Part shown: positions 1 to 7,359 of the stretch, in pieces | How the letters are laid out: every line of letters starts with the position of its first letter | Numbering within the stretch: the first letter of the stretch is position 1 | Source of the DNA: Actinomyces viscosus | Lineage (GTDB): Bacteria; Bacteroidota; Bacteroidia; Flavobacteriales_D; Crocinitomicaceae | NCBI GenBank assembly: GCA_943326975.2 | Contig: CALPVI020000038.1 | Location: 1 to 10,749, forward strand | Direction of reading: 5' to 3' | Length of the DNA stretch: 10,749 bases | Program-made: the position numbers and the translations under genes | The notes under the pieces: model-generated | What the model saw: the letters and a program-made list of their open reading frames with translations, nothing else | Databases searched by the model: none | What the model was told of the DNA's origin: nothing

Positions 1-543
1 CAAAATGCAGTTGTTGGTACATCTTCAGCAAGAAGAAAATCACAAGTTGTTCGTTTCAGAGAAGATGTTGAAATCAAAGATTTAAGAGGAAATGTTCCAA
101 CGCGTATTCAAAAATTACGTGATGGAAATTACGATGCAATTCTGTTAGCAAAAGCTGGTGTTGATCGTTTACAAATTGATTTATCTGAATTTCATGTAGT
201 TGTATTAAATCCAAAATCATTTGTCCCTGCGCCTGCTCAAGGTGTATTAGGATTACAAATTCGTGAAGAAGATACTGCTCTATTTGAAATTCTTCAAAAA
301 ATGAATCACCCAGAAGTTCAAGAACGAATTGCTGTTGAACGCAAAGTGCTAAATCTATTAGAAGGTGGATGTCAATTGCCGCTTGGTGTATACTGTGATG
401 AAAATCACACTGTTTATGTATCTCATTCTGACGATTGGACAACAGGTGCTGCATGGTACGAATACCAAGCTGAAGAGTTAGAAGGATTAGCAGAATTGAT
501 CGTAGAAGATTTAACTTCACCTTTGGAAGACGAAGAACTTTAA
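1..543 (+). CDS. hemC: Hydroxymethylbilane synthase (porphobilinogen deaminase), 3' part only
   Basis: The frame is open from base 1, so the N-terminal part lies outside the window; 180 codons of a protein usually about 300 residues long are visible. The enzyme joins four porphobilinogen units into the linear hydroxymethylbilane in the cytoplasm, feeding heme and related tetrapyrroles. Seen directly: the substrate-binding stretch VGTSSARR near the left edge, then LRGNVPTRIQKL and the YDAILLAKAGVDRL block, then PAPAQGVLGLQIR. Further on comes LEGGCQLPLG, whose Cys (codon at 370-372) matches the cysteine that carries the dipyrromethane cofactor. A short C-terminal domain follows to the TAA. hemD follows after 10 bases, so the two are almost certainly cotranscribed. 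No promoter can be judged because the 5' end is missing. The assignment is firm; nothing suggests decay in the part seen. Confidence 0.96.
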   Translation, partial: QNAVVGTSSARRKSQVVRFREDVEIKDLRGNVPTRIQKLRDGNYDAILLAKAGVDRLQIDLSEFHVVVLNPKSFVPAPAQGVLGLQIREEDTALFEILQKMNHPEVQERIAVERKVLNLLEGGCQLPLGVYCDENHTVYVSHSDDWTTGAAWYEYQAEELEGLAELIVEDLTSPLEDEEL

Positions 544-553
544 TCGTTACTTC

Positions 554-1219
554 TTGTCAAAAAAATTATTTATATCTAAACCTTTAGAAGAGGTAAGTGA
601 ATTAGTTGATTTTTGTCAACTAAATGGATATGAATTAATTGCTGAATCATTTCTTTCATTTAAAGCAATTCCATTTACAGTAAAATATCCATTTGATGTT
701 GTTTTTTTTGGTAGCAAAAAAGCCGTTGAATTTTATCTTCAAAACGAAAAAATAAATGATGCTACACTTATAGCATGTGTTGGTGAAGCAACCGCGAAAA
801 CGATTAAATTATTTGGGTACAACCCCTCTTTTATAGGAGAAAAAGCTGGTGATATCGCCTCAGTTGCAGAAGATTTTAAAATTTGGCTAGAGAACAAAAA
901 AGTTTTATTTGCTCAAGCAAAAGAATCTAATCGATCCATTTCTAAAGTACTTGATTCAACTCAATACCAAGAAATTTCAATTTATGAAACAATTATTTCA
1001 TCTAAAAAAATAAGCAGTTGTGACGCTTATATTTTCACTAGTCCCTCCAATGCTAAAGGATTTTTGTTTGCAAATCAAATAACTGAAAATAAATCAGTTA
1101 TAAGCTGGGGAACAAGTACTAAACAATTTCTTGAAGAGAATTTAATTACTATAAATTATACCCTTAATACAGCTTCCTTTTTAGAATTAATTCAAACTCT
1201 GAGGCAACTGAATTTTTAA
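554..1219 (+). CDS. hemD: Uroporphyrinogen-III synthase, TTG start
   Basis: The 221-residue product fits the HemD family in length and layout: two Rossmann-like halves, with N-terminal KKLFISKPLEEV, the FDVVFFGSKKAVEFYL segment, the ACVGEATAKTIKLFGY segment and, in the second half, CDAYIFTSPSNAKGFL. The family cyclises hydroxymethylbilane with inversion of ring D to give uroporphyrinogen III. Sequence conservation in HemD is low, so the adjacent hemC, 10 bases upstream, is important support. The start is TTG at 554-556: the homologous first strand begins right there and the frame contains no ATG anywhere, so no ATG start is possible inside it. No clear Shine-Dalgarno site is seen. The usual next gene in many clusters, hemE, is not here; the unit ends in a hairpin terminator at 1323-1358. 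Confidence 0.93.
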   Translation: MSKKLFISKPLEEVSELVDFCQLNGYELIAESFLSFKAIPFTVKYPFDVVFFGSKKAVEFYLQNEKINDATLIACVGEATAKTIKLFGYNPSFIGEKAGDIASVAEDFKIWLENKKVLFAQAKESNRSISKVLDSTQYQEISIYETIISSKKISSCDAYIFTSPSNAKGFLFANQITENKSVISWGTSTKQFLEENLITINYTLNTASFLELIQTLRQLNF

Positions 1220-1231
1220 AAAAAGTTTAAA

Positions 1232-1248
1232 AAAGAATCGAATTCTTT
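1232..1248 (+). repeat. Short AT-rich inverted repeat after hemD
   Basis: Seven-base arms AAAGAAT (1232-1238) and ATTCTTT (1242-1248) flank a 3-base loop, beginning 12 bases after the hemD stop. The stem has a single G-C pair and no run of T follows directly, so it would be a weak terminator or an mRNA 3'-end structure at most. The stronger hairpin at 1323-1358 is the likelier end of the hem transcript. Confidence 0.35.
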
Positions 1249-1322
1249 ATTATCGTTTCTAAATAACATAAGATCTAGTACTCAAAAAATTGTGAAATAA
1301 TATTTCACTATTAACTACAAAG

Positions 1323-1358
1323 AATCCCTCAAGAAAAAGAAATCTTGGGGGATTTTTT
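1323..1358 (+). terminator. Rho-independent terminator of the hemCD unit
   Basis: Arms AATCCCTCAAGA (1323-1334) and TCTTGGGGGATT (1343-1354) pair over 12 positions with one U-G wobble around an A-rich 8-base loop, and a run of six T (1353-1358) overlaps the 3' arm. This is a textbook intrinsic terminator. It separates hemCD from the next gene and shows that a TTG at 1345, inside the 3' arm, is not a real start codon. The rest of the 224-base gap between hemD and the next start holds the weak inverted repeat at 1232 and the promoter box at 1431. Confidence 0.9.
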
Positions 1359-1430
1359 ATTTTATGAACTTTTAACGAAACAATTCTTAGATAATCTCAA
1401 AGCAGCAAACAAAGTATTCATCAGATTGAT

Positions 1431-1438
1431 TACCTTTG
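1431..1438 (+). promoter_or_regulatory. Bacteroidota-type -7 box before the 120-residue gene and rseP
   Basis: TACCTTTG matches the Bacteroidota -7 consensus TAnnTTTG exactly. It lies after the hemCD terminator and only 5 bases before the ATG at 1444, so transcription would be expected to begin at or within a few bases of the start codon. No convincing TTG-type -33 element is seen at the usual spacing, which lowers confidence. Confidence 0.55.
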
Positions 1439-1443
1439 TATTT

Positions 1444-1806
1444 ATGGATTATGCAATTGAATTACGTTTTCAAAAGCTGAAAGCTAAATTGAAAGAACAA
1501 TTTGAAATGGATATGGACGTTCAGTCTATCTTGTTTTTAATTGGCGTAGATGAATTAGGAATGGGACACAAAGACTTTTCAAAAAATGAAAAGCAGGATC
1601 TTATGCATATTGCAATCTGTACATTATTAGAACCTTATGGCTACTATTCATTTGAAGGAAGAGATGAAGAAAATTGGCCTCACTTTAAATTAGAAAAAGA
1701 ATTACCTCATCTTTCACATTTAGAACAACAACATCTTTTAAAGGAAGCAATGCTAGACTATTTTGTGAAAAATGAGTATGAATTCGAAAGCGAAGATTCG
1801 CTATAA
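1444..1806 (+). CDS. Conserved protein of unknown function, about 120 residues
   Basis: I recognise this as a type of small conserved protein found in Bacteroidota, without a known function. The product from ATG 1444 is 120 residues, soluble, with no signal peptide or membrane segment. It begins IELRFQKLKAKLKEQF, probably a helix or short coiled coil, followed by a hydrophobic SILFLIGVDELG segment, then DLMHIAICTLLEPYGYY, EENWPHFKLEKELP and an acidic C-terminal helix. The frame extends upstream to a TTG at 1345, but that codon sits inside a terminator hairpin and the extra 33 residues look unconserved, so 1444 is preferred. It is 18 bases ahead of the rseP-like gene and probably cotranscribed with it; no enzyme motif is visible, so any link to membrane proteolysis is only contextual. 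Confidence 0.85.
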   Translation: MDYAIELRFQKLKAKLKEQFEMDMDVQSILFLIGVDELGMGHKDFSKNEKQDLMHIAICTLLEPYGYYSFEGRDEENWPHFKLEKELPHLSHLEQQHLLKEAMLDYFVKNEYEFESEDSL

Positions 1807-1824
1807 AAAATTAAATTTCAAAAA

Positions 1825-3174
1825 ATGGATATTTTAATCAAAGCTGCACAATTAATCTTATCATTATCAATTTTAGTCGTATTACACGAATTTGGACATT
1901 ATATTCCAGCTAAATTATTCAAAACAAGAATTGAGAAGTTTTACCTTTTCTTTAATCCATGGTTTTCTTTATTCAAGAAAAAAATTGGAGATACTGAATG
2001 GGGAATTGGGTGGTTACCTTTAGGTGGATATGTTAAAATATCTGGGATGATTGATGAGTCGATGGATAAAGAACAAATGGCTCAACCTGCTCAACCTTGG
2101 GAATTCAGATCGAAAAAACCGTGGCAACGTTTAATCATCATGATAGGTGGTGTAACTGTTAATTTACTCTTAGGAATGTTCATCTACATCTTCGTAGTTT
2201 TTGGATATGGAGAAGATAAATTAAACCCAAACGATTTAAAAGCAGGTATTTCTGTCCACCCTTATTTACAAAAATATGGGCTAGTTTCAGGTGATAATAT
2301 CTTAGCAATAAATGGTGATAAAGTTGAAAATATTTTAGAATCGAATACGATTGTCATGTTGCGTGATGGGCGTAAATTGGATGTTCAAAAAGCAGATGGT
2401 ACTAAAAAAACAATCATTTTACCTGCGACTATTGCTTCTGAATTGTTTCAAAATGGAGCAATGCCAGCATTTGGACCAAGAAGTTTAGGCGTATCAATAG
2501 GTGAGTTAGATAAAAAAGCTCCTGCAGCAAAAGCAGAGTTAATGAAAAATGATAAAATAATCGGTGTTAATGGAAATAAAATTACTTATTTCGATGAATT
2601 TCAGCGTGTTTTATATCTATCTAAAGGAAAAGAAATTACACTTCAAATCAACCGTAATGGGGAAATGATTGCGAAAACAATTAAGATTCCAAATTCAGGG
2701 AAATATGAAGGAAAAATTGGTTTTTCAAATGGGAATGGATTAATTTTAGATAGCAAAAAAATCAAACATGTAGATTATTCTTTCGGTGAAAGCATTGGTA
2801 GAGGAATTGCAAAAGGAAAAAATACCTTGTCTGATTATATTGCACAATTCAAATTTGTATTTACTAAAAAAGGAGCAAGTTCAGTTGGTGGTTTTGCAGC
2901 AATTGGTAATATGTTTCCAAGCGCTTGGGATTGGCAAATCTTCTGGACGAATACAGCTTTTATTTCAATTGTTTTAGCTTTTATGAATATCTTACCTATT
3001 CCTGCATTGGATGGAGGTCATATTATGTTTTTATTGTATGAAATGATAACTGGAAAAGAAGCACCACAAAAAGTATTAGAATATGCACAACTTGTAGGAT
3101 TTGTTTTATTAATGGGATTAATGCTTTATGCAAATGGTAACGATATCTTTAAATGGTTAACCGGAGCAATGTAA
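1825..3174 (+). CDS. rseP: RseP-family site-2 intramembrane zinc metalloprotease
   Basis: This 449-residue inner-membrane protease belongs to the M50 site-2 family, which cuts anti-sigma factors and other single-span substrates within the membrane. Seen: HEFGH at residues 21-25 in the first hydrophobic segment (two zinc-binding His and the catalytic Glu), and ILPIPALDGGH near residue 396, whose Asp is the third zinc ligand. Hydrophobic segments lie at about 7-27, 103-126, 375-395 and 418-437. Two PDZ-like regions lie between (roughly 135-200 and 215-290; the second has KNDKIIGVNG), followed by SVGGFAAIG near 353-361, equivalent to the family's GG(P)IGI loop. Length and order match RseP. The substrate here is unknown. 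It follows the 120-residue gene by 18 bases and ends before a terminator at 3193-3220. Start ATG 1825 is in an A-rich context without a Shine-Dalgarno site. Confidence 0.95.
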   Translation: MDILIKAAQLILSLSILVVLHEFGHYIPAKLFKTRIEKFYLFFNPWFSLFKKKIGDTEWGIGWLPLGGYVKISGMIDESMDKEQMAQPAQPWEFRSKKPWQRLIIMIGGVTVNLLLGMFIYIFVVFGYGEDKLNPNDLKAGISVHPYLQKYGLVSGDNILAINGDKVENILESNTIVMLRDGRKLDVQKADGTKKTIILPATIASELFQNGAMPAFGPRSLGVSIGELDKKAPAAKAELMKNDKIIGVNGNKITYFDEFQRVLYLSKGKEITLQINRNGEMIAKTIKIPNSGKYEGKIGFSNGNGLILDSKKIKHVDYSFGESIGRGIAKGKNTLSDYIAQFKFVFTKKGASSVGGFAAIGNMFPSAWDWQIFWTNTAFISIVLAFMNILPIPALDGGHIMFLLYEMITGKEAPQKVLEYAQLVGFVLLMGLMLYANGNDIFKWLTGAM

Positions 3175-3192
3175 ATATTTTATAATCTTTCT

Positions 3193-3220
3193 AAAAGCGA
3201 CTCAATAGGGTCGCTTTTTT
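3193..3220 (+). terminator. Rho-independent terminator after rseP
   Basis: Arms AAAAGCGAC (3193-3201) and GTCGCTTTT (3210-3218) pair perfectly over 9 positions around an 8-base loop, with the 3' arm running into a T tract to 3220. It lies 18 bases after the rseP stop and closes the 1444-3174 unit. The remainder of the 261-base gap before the next gene shows only AT-rich sequence plus the inverted repeat and promoter box noted separately. Confidence 0.92.
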
Positions 3221-3384
3221 GTTTTGAACTAACCCTATACAATCATAGTTACTGTTCTATTTATCGTAAAGTTACTTTTAACGGACAAAAGATTACAACT
3301 TCTATCCATAACTATTTTCCCAGCTAAACTAATTGTGAATTTAATATTCATTACTCAACATTTATTCTTTGAAATATAAAGAAG

Positions 3385-3413
3385 TCGATATCAATACTAA
3401 ATATTTATATCGA
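3385..3413. repeat. Spaced inverted repeat overlapping a candidate promoter
   Basis: Perfect 7-base arms TCGATAT (3385-3391) and ATATCGA (3407-3413) are separated by 15 bases, with centres 22 bases apart, about two helical turns. The right arm overlaps the candidate -7 box at 3412-3419. This is the geometry of a dimeric regulator site, but the arms are AT-rich and could be chance. Confidence 0.35.
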
Positions 3414-3419
3414 TATTTG
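3412..3419 (+). promoter_or_regulatory. Candidate -7 box for the exported DUF4412-like gene
   Basis: GATATTTG matches the TAnnTTTG consensus at five of six fixed positions and lies 16 bases before the ATG at 3436, giving a short A-rich leader. A -33 element is not evident. Confidence 0.4.
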
Positions 3420-3435
3420 AGAAAATTAAAAACGT

Positions 3436-4095
3436 ATGAAAAATATCTTAACAGTTGTAGCACTTCTTTTTATCTCTATTTCTTCATTTAGTCAAATAAA
3501 AGAAGGACATGTTAAATTTAAAATAGATATAGAATCAAACAATCCTGAAATGCAAATGCAGGTTGCTATGTTACAAAATTCAAAATTGGATTTATTTTTT
3601 AATAATAAAACTACGAGAAGTGAGTTCGCAATGGGAACAATCATGACAATGATTACTGTTGCAAACGCTGAAACAGATCAATTGTTGATGTTGATGTCTG
3701 GAATGGTTGGTAAACAAGCAATAAAAACGACAATAACCGAAATCAACAAGAAAAAACCTGAAGACGCTATAAACGTAAAATTAGTTGATGAAACTAAAAC
3801 TATATTAGGATTCAAATGTAACAAAGCGTTGATAACTGACGCTGAAGGAAATGAATCTGTTTTTTGGTATACTTCTGAAATAGAAGTAGATAAAAAAGGT
3901 CAAAGCATGTTCAGCGAGAAAATACCTGGTTTTGCTTTAGAATATGAAATGAGTCAACAAGGTTTGAAAATGACAATGGCTGCTGTAGAGGTTGATAAAA
4001 AATTAGATAAAAAACAAAAAGAATTATTTGATTTAGTGATACCTGCAGATTACAAAGAAATTACTTTAGAAGACTTAAATTCAATTGGTAAATAA
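3436..4095 (+). CDS. Exported DUF4412/GLPGLI-like protein, methionine-rich
   Basis: The 219-residue product starts with a clear Sec signal peptide (KK-like basic start, hydrophobic core to about residue 16, then SSFSQ, cleavage near residue 20), so it is periplasmic or beyond. The mature part resembles the DUF4412/GLPGLI type of Bacteroidota envelope proteins: a beta-rich N-terminal part, then TILGFKCNKALITD around residues 122-135, FWYTSEI at 143-149 and IPGFALEYEM at 163-172. Function is unknown. It contains 14 methionines in all, nine of them between residues 39 and 90, and a single cysteine at 128. It appears monocistronic: a terminator precedes it and a hairpin shared with the convergent operon follows it. 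The domain call is by motif resemblance only; export is firmer than the family name. Confidence 0.82.
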   Translation: MKNILTVVALLFISISSFSQIKEGHVKFKIDIESNNPEMQMQVAMLQNSKLDLFFNNKTTRSEFAMGTIMTMITVANAETDQLLMLMSGMVGKQAIKTTITEINKKKPEDAINVKLVDETKTILGFKCNKALITDAEGNESVFWYTSEIEVDKKGQSMFSEKIPGFALEYEMSQQGLKMTMAAVEVDKKLDKKQKELFDLVIPADYKEITLEDLNSIGK

Positions 4096-4134
4096 TTTAA
4101 CTTTCTAACAAGTTTACAAAATTATTTAATTTTT

Positions 4135-4159
4135 AAAGCTGTCCAAAAAGGACAGCTTT
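4135..4159. terminator. Hairpin terminator between convergent genes
   Basis: Perfect 10-base arms AAAGCTGTCC (4135-4144) and GGACAGCTTT (4150-4159) flank a loop of five A. The plus-strand transcript exits through TTTT, so it ends the DUF4412-like gene. The same hairpin lies 5 bases beyond the DUF1501 stop codon and can also end the minus-strand operon, although the T tract on that side is poor. Confidence 0.88.
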
Positions 4160-4164
4160 TGTAT

Positions 4165-5721
4165 TTATAATGACTTCACCTTGATTAATTTCAAAGTTGC
4201 ATCTCCTGATTTTTTTCTGATGGAAATAAAATACTCCCCTATTTGTAAGCGATCTAGATCAATAGGTAGTAAATGATTATTGGCATCCAATATTCTGTCG
4301 ACAACCATTTCAATTACTTTCCCATTAAAATCAATTATAGCTATATTCACCCATTCTGAAGAAGATGTGAATTTTAAAGTAGTTGAAGTAGAGGCAGGAT
4401 TTGGGAACACCATTGCTCTATTTTCATCTAATTGATTTTCATCTAACCCAACCGTACAACCACTTAGCAAGTTATAATAAGTAACTTGGTGCTCAAATAA
4501 ACTTTGAATTTGAACCGTATCTACTTCAAACCAATCTTTTAAAATCGAAGCATATACGTTTCTAAAATCGATTTGCATTGGTATTCCTTCCTGATCTTTA
4601 ATTTGATTGCCTACGATTGGATTTGAACCTATAATCGTTGAATTGATACACGATCCAAATAAAAATAAAGGTGCTGCATCTCCATGATCTGTTCCCAAAC
4701 TTGCATTTGAAGCTATTTGTCGACCAAATTCAGAATAGGTCATTCCGGCAACTCTTTGTTCTAGGCCTAATAACTTTAAATCATCTTGAAAAGCATAAAT
4801 TGCATCTGATAATTGTTTCAATAAATCAGCATGTTTCCCTGTTTTTACATCTGTTGATTTTACCTGAGAATCATGTGTGTCAAATCCGTCAATGTTCAAA
4901 ATATAGACTTTCGTCATTAAGCCACCTGAAATCATTTTTGCAACATTTCTCAATTGAACCGCTAAAGGATTATTAGCATCATACAAAGCTGATAAGGAAT
5001 TTCCTGCTAAAGTTGCATCATGGACTTGTGATCCATAAGCATTGGTTTGTCCAATAATCGTAGTTAAGAATTCCATATGTGAACCAAAATAAGTTCCATC
5101 ATTAGTTACATTCGACTGCGATAAAGAATAGGTATCTAAAGGATTGTCAACTGTATGTGAAAAGTTTCCCATTAAACCTTGACAATTTGCAGCTACTTGG
5201 TACCCCATACTAATTGCAAAAGGATCTTGATAAGTTGAATTGGGGTAATCGGTAGGAAAATTGGGGTAATCAATATCAAAATTTCTACCTAACCATCCTG
5301 AAGTTGCATTAATATCCATCAAACCTGTATTCCAAATATCCATAGACCTAAAATGTGAACGATTTTGTTCAGGATAACCTACATTTTGAACAATACTTAA
5401 TTTTCCATCGTTGAACATGTTTTTCATTCCAGTCATAGATGGATGTAAACCTACAGATGAATTAAGGTTTAAAATTGCATTTTGTGGTAGAATAATATTT
5501 GGTCGTTGTATTGTTAAATTAGCATATTGATCCAAAGGAATAACGGTATTTAACCCATCATTTCCGCCGCTTAATCGAATTATAACCAATACTTTATTTT
5601 CAGCACTTTTGGATGTAGAAAATAATTCTTTTGCAACTGTCTGGATCTTCAAACCGTTCAGCATAAACGGAGCAGTTAATGATGCTAACGACACATTTTT
5701 TACAAAGTCTCTTCTTTTCAT
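4165..5721 (-). CDS. DUF1501 protein with Tat-like signal and T9SS C-terminal sorting domain
   Basis: The 518-residue product begins MKRRDFVKNVSLASLTAP, a twin-arginine motif with a hydrophobic stretch, common in this family. The DUF1501 body, often related to the alkaline phosphatase/sulfatase superfold, shows VIIRLSGGNDGLN (47-58), RSHFRSMDIW (121-130), IDGFDTHDSQ (277-286), YSEFGR (329-334) and TDHGDAAPLFLFG (344-356). From about 438 to the end is a second module: VFPNPAS, VNIAIIDFNGKVIE, a short LPIDLDRLQIGEYFISI and TLKLIKVKSL, the pattern of a type A T9SS sorting domain. I infer translocation across the inner membrane followed by secretion or surface anchoring through T9SS. The family's biochemical role is not established. 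It is the last gene of the minus-strand operon, 9 bases after the DUF1800 gene, and ends just before the shared hairpin. Confidence 0.93.
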   Translation of the reverse strand: MKRRDFVKNVSLASLTAPFMLNGLKIQTVAKELFSTSKSAENKVLVIIRLSGGNDGLNTVIPLDQYANLTIQRPNIILPQNAILNLNSSVGLHPSMTGMKNMFNDGKLSIVQNVGYPEQNRSHFRSMDIWNTGLMDINATSGWLGRNFDIDYPNFPTDYPNSTYQDPFAISMGYQVAANCQGLMGNFSHTVDNPLDTYSLSQSNVTNDGTYFGSHMEFLTTIIGQTNAYGSQVHDATLAGNSLSALYDANNPLAVQLRNVAKMISGGLMTKVYILNIDGFDTHDSQVKSTDVKTGKHADLLKQLSDAIYAFQDDLKLLGLEQRVAGMTYSEFGRQIASNASLGTDHGDAAPLFLFGSCINSTIIGSNPIVGNQIKDQEGIPMQIDFRNVYASILKDWFEVDTVQIQSLFEHQVTYYNLLSGCTVGLDENQLDENRAMVFPNPASTSTTLKFTSSSEWVNIAIIDFNGKVIEMVVDRILDANNHLLPIDLDRLQIGEYFISIRKKSGDATLKLIKVKSL

Positions 5722-5730
5722 TGTTCCGAT

Positions 5731-7344
5731 TTATATTGTTTGAAATTCTGGCAATTGAAATATTTGGTACAATACTGCTTCAATTCTTGTTCGAATAGGG
5801 TTAGAAAGTGTTAGATTGCCCTTATCGTTTAAATATGCACTATACTGAACCGACCACTCAAAATCTTGTAATCCATTTAATAATACAGCTTTTAAGGTTG
5901 TTTTAGTTCCTGCATCCATTGATTTTGGAAAAAAGATAACACACAAATCATCAATTACAACTTGTGCTACTGAAGGATTTGATAAGCCATCAACTAACTG
6001 CAAAGCATTTATCTTAAAATGATTACCACTTACTGGTATTCCAGTTAAAATTGAGATATAAGCTCCTATCTGAAAACGTTGCTTTAAAAACGTTGAGTTA
6101 ATCCATAATCTACTAAAAGAAGGTGCTTGATAATAAGCAGGCCAACCGCCTACGTTTGGAGGTGATAAATAAGACATTCCTAATGTTTGTGCATAGGAAT
6201 AAACTGTAATATACATTTTCTGATTTGTCACATTATCAAAAGTTGGCTTAGATTGAGAGGTATTTAACATTGAAAAAATAGTCTCTAATGGATTTTTGAT
6301 AATTGTACCTCGCAACGCAACATCATAAAAATGATCACTTGTCAACAATTGCTGCATGACTGGAAGAACCTTGTAATTATTTTGAATGAAGGTTTGAGCT
6401 AAAACTGGAATTACATTAGCTTCTACATCTGATGTGATTTCATAATTGACAAAAAATCGATAAATTTTCTTACAAATAAAATTAGCTACTTCTGTTTGTT
6501 GAAAAATAACATCAATATAGTTTTCATATTCTGTACTTCCTGCTGGATTGATAACTGTCCCTCCAAATCGTGAGGACAACGTTTTCGTAGTATTGTCATG
6601 ATATGCAGGATTAAAAACTGCAACTGGCTTTGTAATTATTGTACTTCTTAAACCGTCAATTGTCCAACCAGTTAGAATCTTTGCACTTTGAGCAATATCT
6701 TCTTCTTTATAATTTGTGTAATCTCCTGTTGTAACCAAAGGTCCTTTTCCAATGGTATACAATTCTAATAACTCGCGTGCATAATTTTCATTCGGACTAA
6801 AAAATTGATTACTTACTCCGTTCAAAAAAATAAGCATTGTTGGATCAATCGTGATTTTTTTAATTAACTCTTTAAAATCACCTAATGCATACGTTCTTAT
6901 TAGTTGATGATAATTATAAGTTGCTCTAGAATCGAAGGCAAGTTCTGCAGCAAAATGATTTTGCCAAAAAAGACACATTTTTTCAGCTATCGAAAAATTC
7001 TCTTCGTTGATTTTCTTCATTGTCCAAGCAGCCAAAGAATAAACCCTTGCATTTTCTGTTGGTTGTGTATCACCAGAAGGATAAACACTATTTACCCATG
7101 TTGTTCCAAATGGAGCAATCGTTTCATCGGGAGAAGTTGCAATTGGTGGATTAATTACTGGAATCGTTAACAAAGAAGTAACGGATGCATTCATTCCATT
7201 AGATACACAATCTTGTATTTGTTGGAAGGTTGGTCCGAACATTGTTCTTCGCAATAAGTGTGCTGCTTCAGCAATTGTCCACTGTCCTGTATAAGTAGAC
7301 ATACTCAAAGAAACAGGAGCCTCAACTGATAGATCTTTTAACAT
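5731..7344 (-). CDS. DUF1800 family protein
   Basis: The 537-residue product carries the DUF1800 landmarks in order: AEAAHLLRRTMFGPT (25-39), MCLFWQNHFA (123-132), NENYARELLELYTIG (185-199), AKILTGW (221-227), FICKKIYRFFV (289-299), IKNPLETIFSML (349-360) and LSPPNVGGWP (393-402). Function is unknown; the family is helical and recurrently encoded beside DUF1501, as here. No signal peptide is evident at the N-terminus, which opens MLKDLSVEAPVSLS. Start ATG 7344 lies 15 bases after the aminopeptidase stop and is the first usable ATG there; a later Met at residue 15 is possible but would widen the gap. The partner DUF1501 gene follows 9 bases downstream, so the three genes are very likely one transcript. 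How a DUF1800 protein without an obvious signal meets an exported DUF1501 partner is unexplained. Confidence 0.93.
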   Translation of the reverse strand: MLKDLSVEAPVSLSMSTYTGQWTIAEAAHLLRRTMFGPTFQQIQDCVSNGMNASVTSLLTIPVINPPIATSPDETIAPFGTTWVNSVYPSGDTQPTENARVYSLAAWTMKKINEENFSIAEKMCLFWQNHFAAELAFDSRATYNYHQLIRTYALGDFKELIKKITIDPTMLIFLNGVSNQFFSPNENYARELLELYTIGKGPLVTTGDYTNYKEEDIAQSAKILTGWTIDGLRSTIITKPVAVFNPAYHDNTTKTLSSRFGGTVINPAGSTEYENYIDVIFQQTEVANFICKKIYRFFVNYEITSDVEANVIPVLAQTFIQNNYKVLPVMQQLLTSDHFYDVALRGTIIKNPLETIFSMLNTSQSKPTFDNVTNQKMYITVYSYAQTLGMSYLSPPNVGGWPAYYQAPSFSRLWINSTFLKQRFQIGAYISILTGIPVSGNHFKINALQLVDGLSNPSVAQVVIDDLCVIFFPKSMDAGTKTTLKAVLLNGLQDFEWSVQYSAYLNDKGNLTLSNPIRTRIEAVLYQIFQLPEFQTI

Positions 7345-7359
7345 ACTCGCTTGTAATTA

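Noticed and set aside
74..520. A 148-codon minus-strand open frame opposite hemC
   Set aside because: It lies fully antisense to well-conserved hemC codons, its product is a His/Leu/Gln-rich string typical of a reversed AT-rich gene, and no promoter or family motif supports it.
1345..1443. N-terminal extension of the 120-residue gene from a TTG
   Set aside because: The TTG is inside the 3' arm of a clear terminator hairpin and the promoter box at 1431 lies downstream of it.
3235..3351. A 38-codon minus-strand open frame in the gap after rseP
   Set aside because: It has no recognisable motif, no promoter box and a length expected by chance in AT-rich sequence.
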